Shown in pieces: positions 41,324 through 51,332 of a DNA stretch of 64,000 bases (within the stretch, counting starts at the first letter, position 1; every line of letters begins with the position of its first letter). Below the pieces are notes generated by a model. The model saw only the letters and a list, made by a program, of their open reading frames with translations, was not told where the DNA came from and made no database searches. The stretch is from JAMXLO01 sp963794185 (GTDB taxonomy: Bacteria; Pseudomonadota; Alphaproteobacteria; Acetobacterales; Acetobacteraceae). The stretch is taken from assembly GCA_963794185.1 (NCBI GenBank), contig CAWCDM010000088.1, forward strand, positions 11,691 to 75,690, given 5' to 3'. The position numbers and the translations under genes are program-made.

Positions 41324-42847
41324 ATGCCCGATCAGACGCAGGCCATGATGTCACAGCGCAGCCCGGTTGCGCGCTCGCTACGACAATTTCATCGGTGGCA
41401 AATGGCAGGCCCCTGCGAAGGGGCGATACTTCGTCGATTCAAGCCCGATCGACGGCATGAAGCTGTGCGACGTTGCGCGCTCGGACGCCGAGGATGTCGA
41501 GCGGGCGCTGGATGCCGCGCACGCGGCGAAGGACGCATGGGGCCGCACCGCGCCGGCCGAGCGCGCGCGTATGCTGAACAAGATCGCCGATCGGATCGAG
41601 GAGAATCTCGAACTGCTCGCCTATGCCGAGACAGTGGACAACGGCAAGCCGATCCGTGAGACGACCAACGCCGATGTGCCGCTGGCAGCCGATCATTTCC
41701 GCTATTTCGCTGCTTGCATCCGCGCTGAGGAAGGCACGCTGGCGGAACTCGACAACGACACTGTCGCGTATCATTTCCATGAGCCGATGGGCGTGGTCGG
41801 ACAGATCATTCCGTGGAACTTTCCGCTGTTGATGGCGGCATGGAAAATGGCGCCGGCGCTCGCCACCGGGAATTGCGTGGTGATCAAGCCCGCCTCCGAC
41901 ACGCCGCTGAGCCTCGCCGTGCTGATGGACCTGGTCGGCGACATCCTGCCGCCGGGCGTGCTGAACGTGGTCAACGGCCATGGCTCCGAGGTCGGCGCGC
42001 CGCTCGCGTCCAACCCGCGCATCGCCAAGATCAGCTTCACCGGCGAGACCACGACCGGCCGGCAGATCATGCAATATGCCGCCGAGAACCTGATCCCGAG
42101 CACCATGGAACTGGGCGGCAAATCGCCGAACATCTTCATGGCGGACGTGATGGACGCAGACGATGCGTTCTTCGACAAGGCGCTGGAAGGGTTCGCGCTG
42201 TTCGCCTTCAACAAGGGCGAGGTGTGCACCTGCCCGTCGCGCGCGCTGGTGCAGGAATCGATCTTCGACAAGTTCATGGAGAAGGCGGTCGCGCGCGTCG
42301 CCAGGATCAAGATGGGCGATCCGCTCGATCCCAACACAATGATGGGCGCGCAGGCATCGCGCGGTCAGCTTGGAGAAGATCCTGGGCTACGTCGATGTCG
42401 GCAAGCAGGAGGGCGCGCAAGCTGGTGACCGGCGGCGAACGGGCGCATCTCGGCGGCGAACTGGAGGGCGGCAACTACATGCGCCCGACGGTGTTCGTCG
42501 GCCACAACAAGATGCGCATCTTCCAGGAGGAGATCTTCGGACCGGTGCTGTCGGTCACGACGTTCAAAACGGTGGAGGAGGCGATCGCCATCGGCAACGA
42601 CACCATCTATGGCCTGGGCGCCGGCGTGTGGTCGCGCAACGGCACGGTGGCGTATCGCGTCGGCCGCGAGATCCAGGCCGGCCGCGTTTGGACCAACTGC
42701 TTCCACCTTTACCCGGCGCATGCGGCGTTCGGCGGCTACAAGCACTCGGGCTACGGCCGCGAGACGCACAGGATGATCATGGACCATTACCAGCAGACCA
42801 AGAACCTGCTGGTGAGCTACAGCCCGAACGCGATGGGTTTCTTCTGA
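41324..42847 (+). CDS. NAD-dependent aldehyde dehydrogenase (AldB-type)
   Basis: About 506 aa. YDNFIGGKWQAP start region, QIIPWNFPLLMAAWKMAPAL, KPASDTPLS, GETTTGRQIMQYA, catalytic Glu in ELGGKSPNIF, catalytic Cys in KGEVCTCPSR, EEIFGPVLSV, and NCFHLYPAHAAFGGYKHSGY. An AGGAGA RBS precedes ATG 41324. Three frame changes (about 41376, 42362, 42418), each one surplus base, interrupt it. DUF779 follows 10 bp downstream, the usual partner of this ALDH subgroup. Confidence 0.9.
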
Positions 42848-42857
42848 GCACGACACT

Positions 42858-43254
42858 GTGCCCGAACGGGTGTTGAGCACGGAGGCGGCCGCCACGCTGG
42901 TGCGGCAGTTGCGGGACCAATACGGCCCCGTGCTGCTCCACCAGTCGGGTGGCTGCTGCGAGGGCAGTGCGCCGATGTGCTTTCGGCGCAGCGGCTTCCG
43001 CGTCGCGCGCGCGCGACGTGCTGCTCGGCGTGATCGAGGGCAGCCCGTTCTACGTCAGCGCCGCGCAGTTCCCCTATTGGGCGAACAGCCAGCTCACCAT
43101 CGACGTGGTGCCGGACGGCGGCGACAGCTTCTCGCTCGAGGCGGCGGAGGGCGTGCGGTTCATCACCCGCTCGCGCGTGTTCTCCGATGCCGAGATGGAT
43201 GCGCTGGACGCCGCCGGCCCGCCACCGGTCGGCCCTGACGCCATGGCGCCATGA
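42858..43254 (+). CDS. DUF779 protein, aldehyde dehydrogenase partner
   Basis: About 131 aa of the DUF779 family: GPVLLHQSGGCCEGSAPMCF (adjacent Cys pair plus third Cys), DVLLGVIEGSPFYVSAAQF, YWANSQLTIDVVPDGG, EGVRFITRSRVF. Its role is unknown; genes of this family commonly follow AldB/Exa-type aldehyde dehydrogenases, as here. GTG start 42858. One surplus base near 43012 in a GCGCGCGCG run changes frame. Confidence 0.85.
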
Positions 43255-43358
43255 TACCAACGGCCCGAGCCTATTTCCTTCGGTCACAGCTGAATTCTTA
43301 CGTCATGGCCGGGCCTGTCCCGAGACGCATCGGGATAAGGGGGACACTGTAGAAAAAT

Positions 43359-43497
43359 CCTCCCCCTCCCCTTGCGGGAGGGGGTTGGGGGGAGGGGACA
43401 AGCGGTACGCATTCAAATTTGGTAATCGCTCCGTCACCTTGCTTTCCACCGGATGCGACCCCTCCCCCGACCCCCTCCCACAAGGGGAGGGGGAGAC
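43359..43497. repeat. Palindromic element (GGGGAGGG type) after DUF779
   Basis: CCCCTCCCCTTGCGGGAGGG left arm and CCCTCCCACAAGGGGAGGGG right arm around a more AT-rich centre (ATTCAAATTTGGTAATCGC). Same type as 10661-10801; one arm mismatch. Confidence 0.85.
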
Positions 43498-43554
43498 GGT
43501 TGCTCCGGCCATGACGGCGAAAATGCGACATGGACAACTCAACAGCAACGGTTG

Positions 43555-44373
43555 CTATGACACGACGGTGCCGGACAGCAGACGCAACACCACCATCCAT
43601 TTGTAGCGCGGATCGAGGATCTGCCCGTCCGGCGTAGCCAGCCTGCCGTCTTGTGTCACCGGCACATGCTTCATCGTCACCGCATCGTCGACGTTGCCGC
43701 CGACCACAGCGATCTGTCCCGGAACCGCGTTGTCCACCACGATGTCGCAATGCCCCGGGAAATGTCCGGCCGGCAGATCGTCGTAGCGCAGATCGCGCGC
43801 GCTGCCGCGTCCCATGCAGATCAGGTCGCCTTGCAGCGGAGCGTAGGCCTCGGGGCGTTCGGCGCTGATCAGCCAGCCGGTGGTCTGGCCCAGCGTCATC
43901 TGCTTCGCGATGTCGATGTAGTCCGAATGGCTGGCGGAGTAGGGAAACTGCACGCCGGCGCCAGCGATGCGCATCACATAGGAGACGAATGCCGCCGACC
44001 AGGCATACTGGGCGTCGGCGCTTGCGGGAAACACGATGCCGTTCGCATCGTGCCTGCCTGTCCAGGCGGCTTCCGGTGCACCGGCATTCATCGCCAGCCA
44101 CCAGTATTCGCCCACGCGCTGCCACAGTCCTTGCTGGCGTTCCGGCTTGTCCTCCGGCGAGGTGGGCCGGTAGGTGCCTGGCGGATCATCGTCCACCTGC
44201 GAGCCGAACAGCCGCCATTCGCGCAGCGCGATCGCCGCCACCGCATCGCGCGAGATCGGCTCGTAGGGGATGCGTGCGAACGGCGGCACGTGTGCGTCGG
44301 CCGGGGCGCGTGGCGGGGCACAGGCGGACAAGAGCGCCAAAGCCGGCAGCCATGCCAGAGGCATCGAGGTCAT
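43555..44373 (-). CDS. DUF2272-type lipoprotein
   Basis: 272 aa, intact. Signal with lipobox ALLSACAPP (mature Cys near residue 17), then a DUF2272-like domain: SRDAVAAIALREWRLFGSQV, GEYWWLAMNAG, FPASADAQYAWSAAFVSYVM, HSDYIDIAK, GDLICMGRGSARDLRYDDLP and HCDIVVDNAVPGQIAVVGGN. The Cys/His pattern resembles NlpC/P60-CHAP amidases, so cell-wall hydrolysis is possible but unproven. ATG 44373 is fixed by the signal peptide. Confidence 0.75.
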   Translation of the reverse strand: MTSMPLAWLPALALLSACAPPRAPADAHVPPFARIPYEPISRDAVAAIALREWRLFGSQVDDDPPGTYRPTSPEDKPERQQGLWQRVGEYWWLAMNAGAPEAAWTGRHDANGIVFPASADAQYAWSAAFVSYVMRIAGAGVQFPYSASHSDYIDIAKQMTLGQTTGWLISAERPEAYAPLQGDLICMGRGSARDLRYDDLPAGHFPGHCDIVVDNAVPGQIAVVGGNVDDAVTMKHVPVTQDGRLATPDGQILDPRYKWMVVLRLLSGTVVS

Positions 44374-44763
44374 GTACCGCGCCGGCCGAATCGATGCGTC
44401 AACGCGCGACTTCCCGAGTGCGCTTTGTGCCAGGGCGTGTCCCCAGCCGCTACGCACGCAGGGCACGACCGTCCGCTGGTCCGGCGTTCTTACTGTCCTC
44501 CTGCCTTCTGCCAACCTGGAGCATTCCACACGAACATTGCGCTCCACTTCTGCAGAACTGGCAATCATTTGCTTGGCAGATCATTGCCGGCAACAACGCC
44601 TGACTCTACCGTTTCATAACCCTCAAGCAATCACGCGCGGTGATCCAGCAAATTGCGGAATCGCAGGTTTCTGCTGATCGCTGTCGGCCAGGTCGTGATT
44701 CCTGGACAATGCCGACCCGGTTAGGCGATGATTGTCAACGCCGAACTGGGTCAGAGGGCGGCG
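44374..44763. other. Divergent intergenic region with 27-bp quasi-palindrome
   Basis: 390 bp between the DUF2272 lipoprotein and the cyclase gene, no supported gene. At 44561-44587 GCAATCATTTGC is followed after three bases by GCAGATCATTGC; 10 of the 12 outer base pairs match, suggesting an operator or hairpin. Confidence 0.45.
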
Positions 44764-47700
44764 ATGGACGTCGTGGACTGGCTGCGAGACCTGGGTCTTG
44801 AGCAATATGCGGCGGCATTTCGCGAGAATGCTGTCACTGCTGATCTCCTGCCCGATCTGAGCCCGCAAGATCTGAAGGATATCGGCGTCACTGCGGTTGG
44901 CCATCGCCGTCGGCTTGCTGCAGGCGATCGCTGGCGTTGCGCGGCGATGGTAATTCCGGATGCCGGCGTTAGCCCGGAAACCTGCTGCCGAGGAAACTCG
45001 CATAACGGGATCGGCTGCGGAACGCCGCCAGCTCAGCGTGATGTTCTGCGATCTGGTCGGATCGACCGAGCTCTCTTCGCGGCTGGATCCCGAGGACCTG
45101 GGTCAGGTGATCCGCGCCTATCAGGACCGCGTCCGGCAGACGATGGCACGGTTCGGCGGCTTTATAGCGCTCTACATGGGCGACGGCGTGTTGATCTATT
45201 TCGGCTGGCCGGAAGCCCGCGAGGCGGAGGCGGAGCGGGCCGTGCGGGCCGCTCTGGCCGTCGCCTCGGCGGTCGGCGACACCCCGGTCGAGGGCGAGAC
45301 GCTCCAGGTTCGCATCGGCGTCGCCACCGGCCTCGTCGTGGTCGGCGAGCCTATCGGGATCGGCGATTGCACGCCAGCAGACGGTCATCGGCGAAACGCC
45401 AAATCGCGCGGCGCGGCTGCAGGGGCTTGCCGGGCCGAACAGCGTGGTGATCGACGCGGCGACACGCCAGCAGATCGGTCGATTGTTCGAGTGCCGCGAC
45501 CTCGGCGCCGTCCAGCTGAAGGGTCTGCCGGGGCCGGTGCAGGCCTGGAGCGTGCAGGGCGAGAGCGCGGTGGAAAGCCGCTTCGAGGCACTGCGCGCGA
45601 CCCGGCTTACACCGTTGATCGGCCGTAGCGAGGAACTCGATCTGCTGCTGCGTCGCTGGCGCGAGGTGGCGGGCGGCGAGTTCAGGGTGGTGCTGATCTC
45701 CGGCGAGCCTGGCATCGGCAAGTCACGCCTGCTCGCCGCATTGGAGGAGCGGTTGCAGGACGAGCCATGCACGCGGCTCCGGTATTTCTGCTCGCCCTAT
45801 CATCAGGAAAGCCCGCTCTATCCGATCATCGCGCACCTGGAACGCACGGCAGGTTTTACTCGCAACGACACGGCCTCGGACAAGCTCGGCAAATTGCAGG
45901 CGCTGCTCGCGAGCGGGGTCACGTCGGACGAGGACACCTCGCTGCTTGCCGACCTGCTGTCGATCCCGACGGATGACATGCTGCCGAGTTCTCAACCTCT
46001 CGCCACAACGACGCAAGGAGCGGACCTTTGAGGCGCTGATCCGACGGCTTGAGACGTTGGCCGACGGAACGACCGGTGCTGATGCTGGTGGAGGACATGC
46101 ATTGGGCCGATCCCAGCTCGCGCGAGCTGTTCGATCTGACGATCGAGCGCCTTGCGGGTTTCCCGATACTGCTGGTGATGACGTTTCGCCCGGAATTCCA
46201 AGCCCCATGGATCGGCCGCGCCGGCGTGACCCTGCTGACATTGAGCCGGCTCGATCGACGGAACATCGCCTCGATGGCGGCTCAGGTCGCCTCGCAGGCG
46301 ATACCGGCGGAGCTGATCGAGCGTATTGCAACGCAGACTGACGGTGTCCCGCTGTTCATCGAGGAGCTTACCCGCTCCGTGGTCGAGGCCGGTATCCCCG
46401 CCTCAGGTGCAGCAGCGCGGCTTGCGGTGCCGGACACATTGCAGGCCTCGCTGCTGGCGCGGCTCGACCGGTTGCCGGCGGCAAAGGCTGTAGCGCAGAT
46501 CGGCGCGGTCATCGGTCGCACGTTTTCCTACGAGCTGATCGCCGCAGTGGCTGGTCTGCCGGAGCCGCGGTTGCGAGAGGGTCTGGAACAGCTCATCGGA
46601 TCAGGACTGGCTTTTGAGCGTGGCGCACCACCCGAGGCTAGCTACACATTCAAGCACTCGCTGGTGCGTGACGCCGCCTATGAGAGTCTGTTGCGTGGCC
46701 GCCGCGCCGCGCTGCACGGACGGGCTGTCGAAGCGCTGCTGGACCAAAGCCCAGATGCCGCAGAGACCCAGGCCGATCTTCTCGGGTATCACTGCTCCGA
46801 GGCGGGGTTGATCGAGCAGGCGATCGATCACTGGCTAAAGGCGGGGGAGTTGGCCCTAGCCCGCTCAGCAACTGCGGAGGCGATAACGCAGCTACAAAAA
46901 GGGGTGCATTCGCTCGACAAATTGGCAGACGATACGACACGTCGCCGCAAAGAAATCGACCTAAAGCTCGCGATAGCCGTCGCGATTATGATGGCGAAAG
47001 GTCAGGCCTCACCCGAAGCGGGAGATGCCTTTGGCCAGGTCCGAGCGCTATGTCAGCAGGCAGGGAAGATGTCGCGCCTCGGCGAGGTATCTTGGGGACT
47101 TTGGCTGTTTCATAATAATCGCGCCGAGTTGGCAGAGTCCGCGGAGAACGCTCAGGAGTTACTCCATTACGGAAAGGGCGAAGGCAATGTCATCGCTGAA
47201 CTGACTGGCCACCGGGCCATCGCTACCAGCATGCTATTCCAAGCAAAGCTCTCCGATTCAAGCAGGCACTTCGCGCAGTCGCTTGCCCTACAGGGAGGTA
47301 TGCCTCGTGACTTAGCCAACCAACGATCCGCATATAGCTGGTCCACGGGCAACACCGCACGAAGTCTGTATTCCTGGGCATTGCTGTTGCAGGGCCGCTT
47401 TGGACAAGCGCTTGTGGAGCGCCGCGCGGCGTTGGCCGAGGCACGGGATTCGAACAATCTCCATGGCCTCGCCAGCGCCCTGCATCAAAGCTGCGTATTC
47501 TATCAGCTACTCGCAGACTTACACAAAGTAGAGGAGTCGTGCGCGGAATTGATTGCGCTTACACAGGAGCAAGGTTATGCACATTGGCTCGCTACCGGCA
47601 CGATATTCCAAGGCTGGTGTATCGCAGTCAGCGGCGAGCGTGAGACGGGCTTGGCGGAAATGCGCAGGGGATTGGCGGCCAAGCAGGCGACCGGAGCTGA

Positions 47701-48127
47701 ACTGAAGGTGCCATACTATCTCGGCATTATGGCCGCCTTGTTGGGCGAAACCGCGAAGACGGAAGCCATGCTACTGTTCGCGGACGCACTGGATCGGGTG
47801 GAACGGACCGGGGAGCGCTGGTTCGAAGCCGAATTGCATCGGCTCAGGGGCGAGGTATTGCTGGGTGCATCCGAGCCGTCGATTGCCGACGTGGAAGTCG
47901 AGTTTCAGCGGGCTCTTGCGATAGCCCGCGAACAGGGAGCCAGGTTCTGGGAACTGCGCGCCGCCACTAGCCTGGCGCGCCTCTGGTCCGACCAAGGGCG
48001 GCACGAGGATGCCCGCAACCTGCTCGCGCCGGTCTATGCCTGGTTCACTGAAGGGCTCGACACGCCCGATCTGGCGAAGGCGCGTGCGCTGCTGGCATCA
48101 TTGGCGGAGTCTGCGACCGCCCATTGA
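44764..48127 (+). CDS. SAM-domain class III cyclase / AAA ATPase / TPR regulator
   Basis: About 1,120 aa signalling protein. Residues 1-60 are a SAM domain (DWLRDLGLEQYAAAFRENAV, LSPQDLKDIGVTAVGHRRRL); then a cyclase domain with metal Asp in MFCDLVGSTELSS and YMGDGVLIYFGWP; an AAA/NB-ARC-like ATPase with Walker A SGEPGIGKSRLL and LVEDMHWADPSS; and a long TPR C-terminus intact to the stop. The base-specifying Lys of canonical cyclases is not evident (GFIALYMGDG). Four frame changes (about 44925, 45375, 45990, 46062) precede an intact last ~690 codons. The TPR part (46.8-47.7 kb) is less GC-rich. Confidence 0.8.
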
Positions 48128-48142
48128 ACTGCTCCGCGCGCG

Positions 48143-49237
48143 CTACCGCCGCTCCGGGAACAGCGACAGCAGCCCCTCGGCGCTCGCCGCGCAGCGGCCG
48201 CGATCGGTGATCAGGCCGGTCACCAGGCGCGCCGGCGTCACGTCGAACGCGGGATTGGCCGCCGCACTGTCCATCGGCACGACGCGCACCGTGGCGATCG
48301 TGCCGTCCGCGGTGCGCCCGGTGACATCGGTCACCTCGGCCCCGCCGCGCTGCTCGATCGGGATTTCGGCAAGCCCGTCCGACACCGTCCAGTCGATCGT
48401 GGTCGAGGGCAGCGCGACCCAGAACGGCACCGCGTTGTCGTGCGCCGCGAGCGCCTTCAGGTAGGTGCCGATCTTGTTGGCGACATCGCCGCGCCGCGTC
48501 ACGCGGTCGGTGCCGACGATCACCAGATCGACCTCGCCGTGCTGCATCAGATGCCCGCCGGCATTGTCCGCAACCACGGTATGCGCGACCCCGTGCTTCC
48601 CCAACTCCCACGCGGTCAGCGCGGCGCCCTGGTTGCGCGGCCGCGTCTCGTCCACCCAGACGTGCAGGTCGATCCCGGCGTTGAACGCCATGTAGATCGG
48701 CGCGAGGGCGGTGCCCCAGTCCACCGTCGCCAGCCAGCCGGCGTTGCAATGGGTCAGGACATTCACCCGCTGCCCAGGCTTGCCTGCCGCAGCCCGCTCG
48801 ATCAGCGGCAGCCCGTGACGGCCGATCGCCTCGTTCTGCGCCACGTCCTCATCGGCGATCGCGGCGGCTTCCGCATACGCCACAGCCTGCCGCTCCGCCG
48901 TCGGCGTGTTGCGCAGCCGCGTCAGCATCCGCTCGAGCGCCCAGCGCAGGTTCACCGCGGTAGGCCGCGTGGCCGCCAGCAGCGCCGCGTCGCGCTCCAA
49001 TGCGTCCAACGAAGGATCCTGGCGCAAGCCGAGGCACAGCCCGTAGGCGGCGGCGGCACCGATCAGCGGCGCGCCGCGCACCTGCATCGAGCGGATGGCG
49101 TGCGCCGCCTGCGCCACGTCGGTCAGCCGCACGACATCGAGCGCCCAGGGCAGCTTCGTCTGGTCGATGATGCGGACCGACCAGCCATCGTCCGGATCGA
49201 CCCAGATTGAACGGTACGGAACCCCGTCGATGTGCAT
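48143..49237 (-). CDS. mtnA: Methylthioribose-1-phosphate isomerase MtnA
   Basis: Isomerises MTR-1-P to MTRu-1-P in methionine salvage. 364 aa, intact. MQVRGAPLIGAAAAYGL, TRPTAVNLRWALERM, catalytic Cys in LTHCNAGWLATVDWGTALAP, DETRPRNQGAALTAWEL, DLVIVGTDRVTRRGDVANKI and the catalytic Asp in the same motif. No other methionine-salvage gene is seen nearby. It is 5 bp downstream of UPF0262 and convergent with the cyclase gene. Confidence 0.95.
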   Translation of the reverse strand: MHIDGVPYRSIWVDPDDGWSVRIIDQTKLPWALDVVRLTDVAQAAHAIRSMQVRGAPLIGAAAAYGLCLGLRQDPSLDALERDAALLAATRPTAVNLRWALERMLTRLRNTPTAERQAVAYAEAAAIADEDVAQNEAIGRHGLPLIERAAAGKPGQRVNVLTHCNAGWLATVDWGTALAPIYMAFNAGIDLHVWVDETRPRNQGAALTAWELGKHGVAHTVVADNAGGHLMQHGEVDLVIVGTDRVTRRGDVANKIGTYLKALAAHDNAVPFWVALPSTTIDWTVSDGLAEIPIEQRGGAEVTDVTGRTADGTIATVRVVPMDSAAANPAFDVTPARLVTGLITDRGRCAASAEGLLSLFPERR

Positions 49238-49242
49238 GATCC

Positions 49243-49750
49243 TCAGAACTCTCTGGTGCAGCACGCAGACCAGCGTGAACAGCCGCCGCGCGGTGGGAAA
49301 ATCGATGGCGATCTTGCCGTCGAGCCGTTCGCGCATCAGCGTGGCGCCCTCGTTGTGCAGTCCGCGGCGGCCCATGTCGATCGCCTGGATGCGCTCCGCG
49401 TGGCCTTCTTCCACCGCCTTGACGTGGCTGTCCACCAACAGGTGATAATCCTTCACCAGGCGGCGGAACGGGCCGAGGGCGAGGCCGACCACGGCGAGGC
49501 GCGACCCGTCGCCGTGGCGGATGTCGAACACCAGCCTGCCGTCCTGCAGCGTGAGATGCAGCGCGAACGGCCCCCGTGCCGGCGTGCCAGGTTTTGCGGT
49601 CAGCGGCACGAATTGGTTCTCGGCAACCAGATCGGCAATTGCCTGGGCGCGATCGGCCTCCAGCGCAGCCGGCAAGGTGGAAGGGATCTCCCCGTCCAGC
49701 ACCACACGGGACAGGCGTCCGCGAATAATGCCGGACGGCTGCCTGGTCAT
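49243..49750 (-). CDS. UPF0262 family protein
   Basis: About 168 aa of an alphaproteobacterial family of unknown function: LSRVVLDGEIPSTLPAALEA, LHLTLQDGRLVFDIR, LGPFRRLVKDYHLLVDSHVK and MGRRGLHNEGATLMRERLDG. The frame as given continues into mtnA with no stop; ignoring one base at ~49246 gives a TGA 5 bp before the mtnA ATG, the more natural structure. The start overlaps the DUF983 stop (ATGA). Confidence 0.8.
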
Positions 49751-50166
49751 CCGATTTCGGGGTCGGATTTCAGCATGTTGAAGGTCAGCATCAGCCCGAC
49801 CGTGGCGCCCTTGACCGGCCGCAGCAGCCCCACCGCCAGGACGATCGTCAGCGGCACAAAGATTACCGACAGCAGCCAGATGGGCGGATCGTCCATCTTC
49901 TGCATGATCAGCATTGCGGGGATCACGATATGGCCGACGATCAGAATGGTGAAGTAGGGCGGCGCATCGTCTGCGCGCGCCAGCCCCAGCGGAGCGCCGC
50001 AGTTCGTGCACTGCTGCACCACGCGCAGGAAGCCGTCGAACAGCCGCGTCTTGCCGCAGGCCGGGCAGTGCCCCATCAGGCCGCGGCCCATCGCGGTGAG
50101 CAGCGGTGGCACCGGCCAGAGCGGCGGCGGTGTCGTGCGGTCCGGCTGCCAGCGGGTCGGAGCCAT
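49747..50166 (-). CDS. DUF983 family membrane protein
   Basis: 139 aa, intact. Zinc-ribbon-like HCPACGKTRLFDGF...QCTNCGAPLG (four Cys), followed by two TM helices (FTILIVGHIVIPAMLIM and WLLSVIFVPLTIVLAVGLL). Function unknown; DUF983 proteins are common in alphaproteobacteria. It heads an overlapping UPF0262-mtnA run on the minus strand. Confidence 0.85.
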   Translation of the reverse strand: MAPTRWQPDRTTPPPLWPVPPLLTAMGRGLMGHCPACGKTRLFDGFLRVVQQCTNCGAPLGLARADDAPPYFTILIVGHIVIPAMLIMQKMDDPPIWLLSVIFVPLTIVLAVGLLRPVKGATVGLMLTFNMLKSDPEIG

Positions 50167-50251
50167 GGGTCGGGTCCTTGCGACGCGCGATTGTGTGCCG
50201 CCCCATATCGGCCTTCTTGATCGCGCCCGCCAGGGGACCGAGACTATCCGC

Positions 50252-50929
50252 ATGGCACGTATTCTGGTGGTCAACCCCAACTCGTCGATCGCCTGTTCCG
50301 CCGGCATCTCCGCCGCGCTGGCGCCGTTCCGCCTGCCCGGTGGTCCCACGTTTGAGTTGGCGACGCTCGCGGAAGGGCCGGCGGCGATCTACGACTGGCG
50401 GGACTGGCATGGCGTGGTCGAGCCGCTCTGCCGTCTGATCGAACGCGAGCCGGCGGACGCCTATGTGATCGCCTGCGCCTCGGATCCCGGCATCGAGGCT
50501 GCCCGGGCGGCAACGCAGCGGCCGGTGTTCGGGGTCTTCCGTGCGGCGGTGGCGGTTGCGGTGGCGCGCGCGGAGCGGTTCGGCGTGATTGCCATCGTCG
50601 ATGCGTCGAAGGCGCGCCATCTTGCGGCGCTGCGGGCGATGGGTCTGGAGCGCCGGCTTGCCGCGGAGGTCGCGCTGAACGTGACCATGGAGACGCTGCT
50701 GGAGCCGCAGTCGGCCCGCGCCCGGCTGATCGCCGCCGCACGGGAGTGCGCTGCAGCGGGCGCCGGGACGCTCATTCTCGGCTGCACAGGAATGGCGCAC
50801 CACCGGGCTGCGGTCGAGGTCGCGGTGGGTGTGCCGGTGATCGAGCCGTGCCAGGCCGCGGCCGGGATCGTGCTGGCGGCGATTCAGCCTTCGGTCGGTG
50901 CTTGGACATCGGAGCAGATCGCCGTCTGA
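50252..50929 (+). CDS. Asp/Glu (hydantoin) racemase
   Basis: 225 aa, intact. ILVVNPNSSIACSAGI start, catalytic Cys in VIACASDPGIEAAR and in TLILGCTGMAHH, the two-Cys racemase architecture. Hydantoin racemase equilibrates D- and L-5-substituted hydantoins. It converges with the N-carbamoyl amidase and cyclic amidohydrolase genes, making a hydantoin role likely; allantoin or aspartate racemisation are alternatives. Confidence 0.82.
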   Translation: MARILVVNPNSSIACSAGISAALAPFRLPGGPTFELATLAEGPAAIYDWRDWHGVVEPLCRLIEREPADAYVIACASDPGIEAARAATQRPVFGVFRAAVAVAVARAERFGVIAIVDASKARHLAALRAMGLERRLAAEVALNVTMETLLEPQSARARLIAAARECAAAGAGTLILGCTGMAHHRAAVEVAVGVPVIEPCQAAAGIVLAAIQPSVGAWTSEQIAV

Positions 50930-50941
50930 CGGCGCTCGGCG

Positions 50942-51109
50942 CTACGCTTCGACGTCCAGTTGGTGTGACTCAGGTTCGGCCGTCTTGGCGTCGGATGGCT
51001 TGCGCTTCCGCGGAGGGGATTTGTCGTCTTCGTCGCGCTTCGGCGCCGGATGCGATTCCGGAGGAAGATGGGGTTCGGCACTGCCACGCACGGCACGGAC
51101 TCCGCTCAT
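50942..51109 (-). CDS. Possible small charged protein, unknown
   Basis: 55 codons: MSGVRAVRGSAEPHLPPESH followed by a run rich in Lys, Asp, Glu and Pro (KRDEDDKSPPRKRKPSDAK). No domain recognised; composition suggests disorder. It lies between the racemase end and a palindromic element. A spurious ORF is possible. Confidence 0.35.
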   Translation of the reverse strand: MSGVRAVRGSAEPHLPPESHPAPKRDEDDKSPPRKRKPSDAKTAEPESHQLDVEA

Positions 51110-51168
51110 GCTGAGGCTCCTTCGCGCGGAATACTGCGGTGTGCGGCTTACCAGCAGGTTAACAACGG

Positions 51169-51322
51169 GTACACCTCTCCCACTTTGTGGGAGAGAGCCT
51201 GCCCCGGGCTTGAACCGGGGTCGGCGCGCAGCGCCGGGAGAGGGTGCGCGCGCAACTGGGTGCACCCTCTCTCGCGTCGCTGTCGCGACTGCGACATCTC
51301 CCACGCAGTGGGAGAGGTGTAC
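51169..51322. repeat. Palindromic element near the hydantoin genes
   Basis: GTACACCTCTCCCACTTTGT left and CGCAGTGGGAGAGGTGTAC right; inner GCCGGGAGAGGGTG / CACCCTCTCTCG; also a nested CCCCGGGCTTGAACCGGGG. 154 bp, more diverged than the other GTAC-bounded copies. Confidence 0.88.
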
Positions 51323-51332
51323 ACACAGATCC

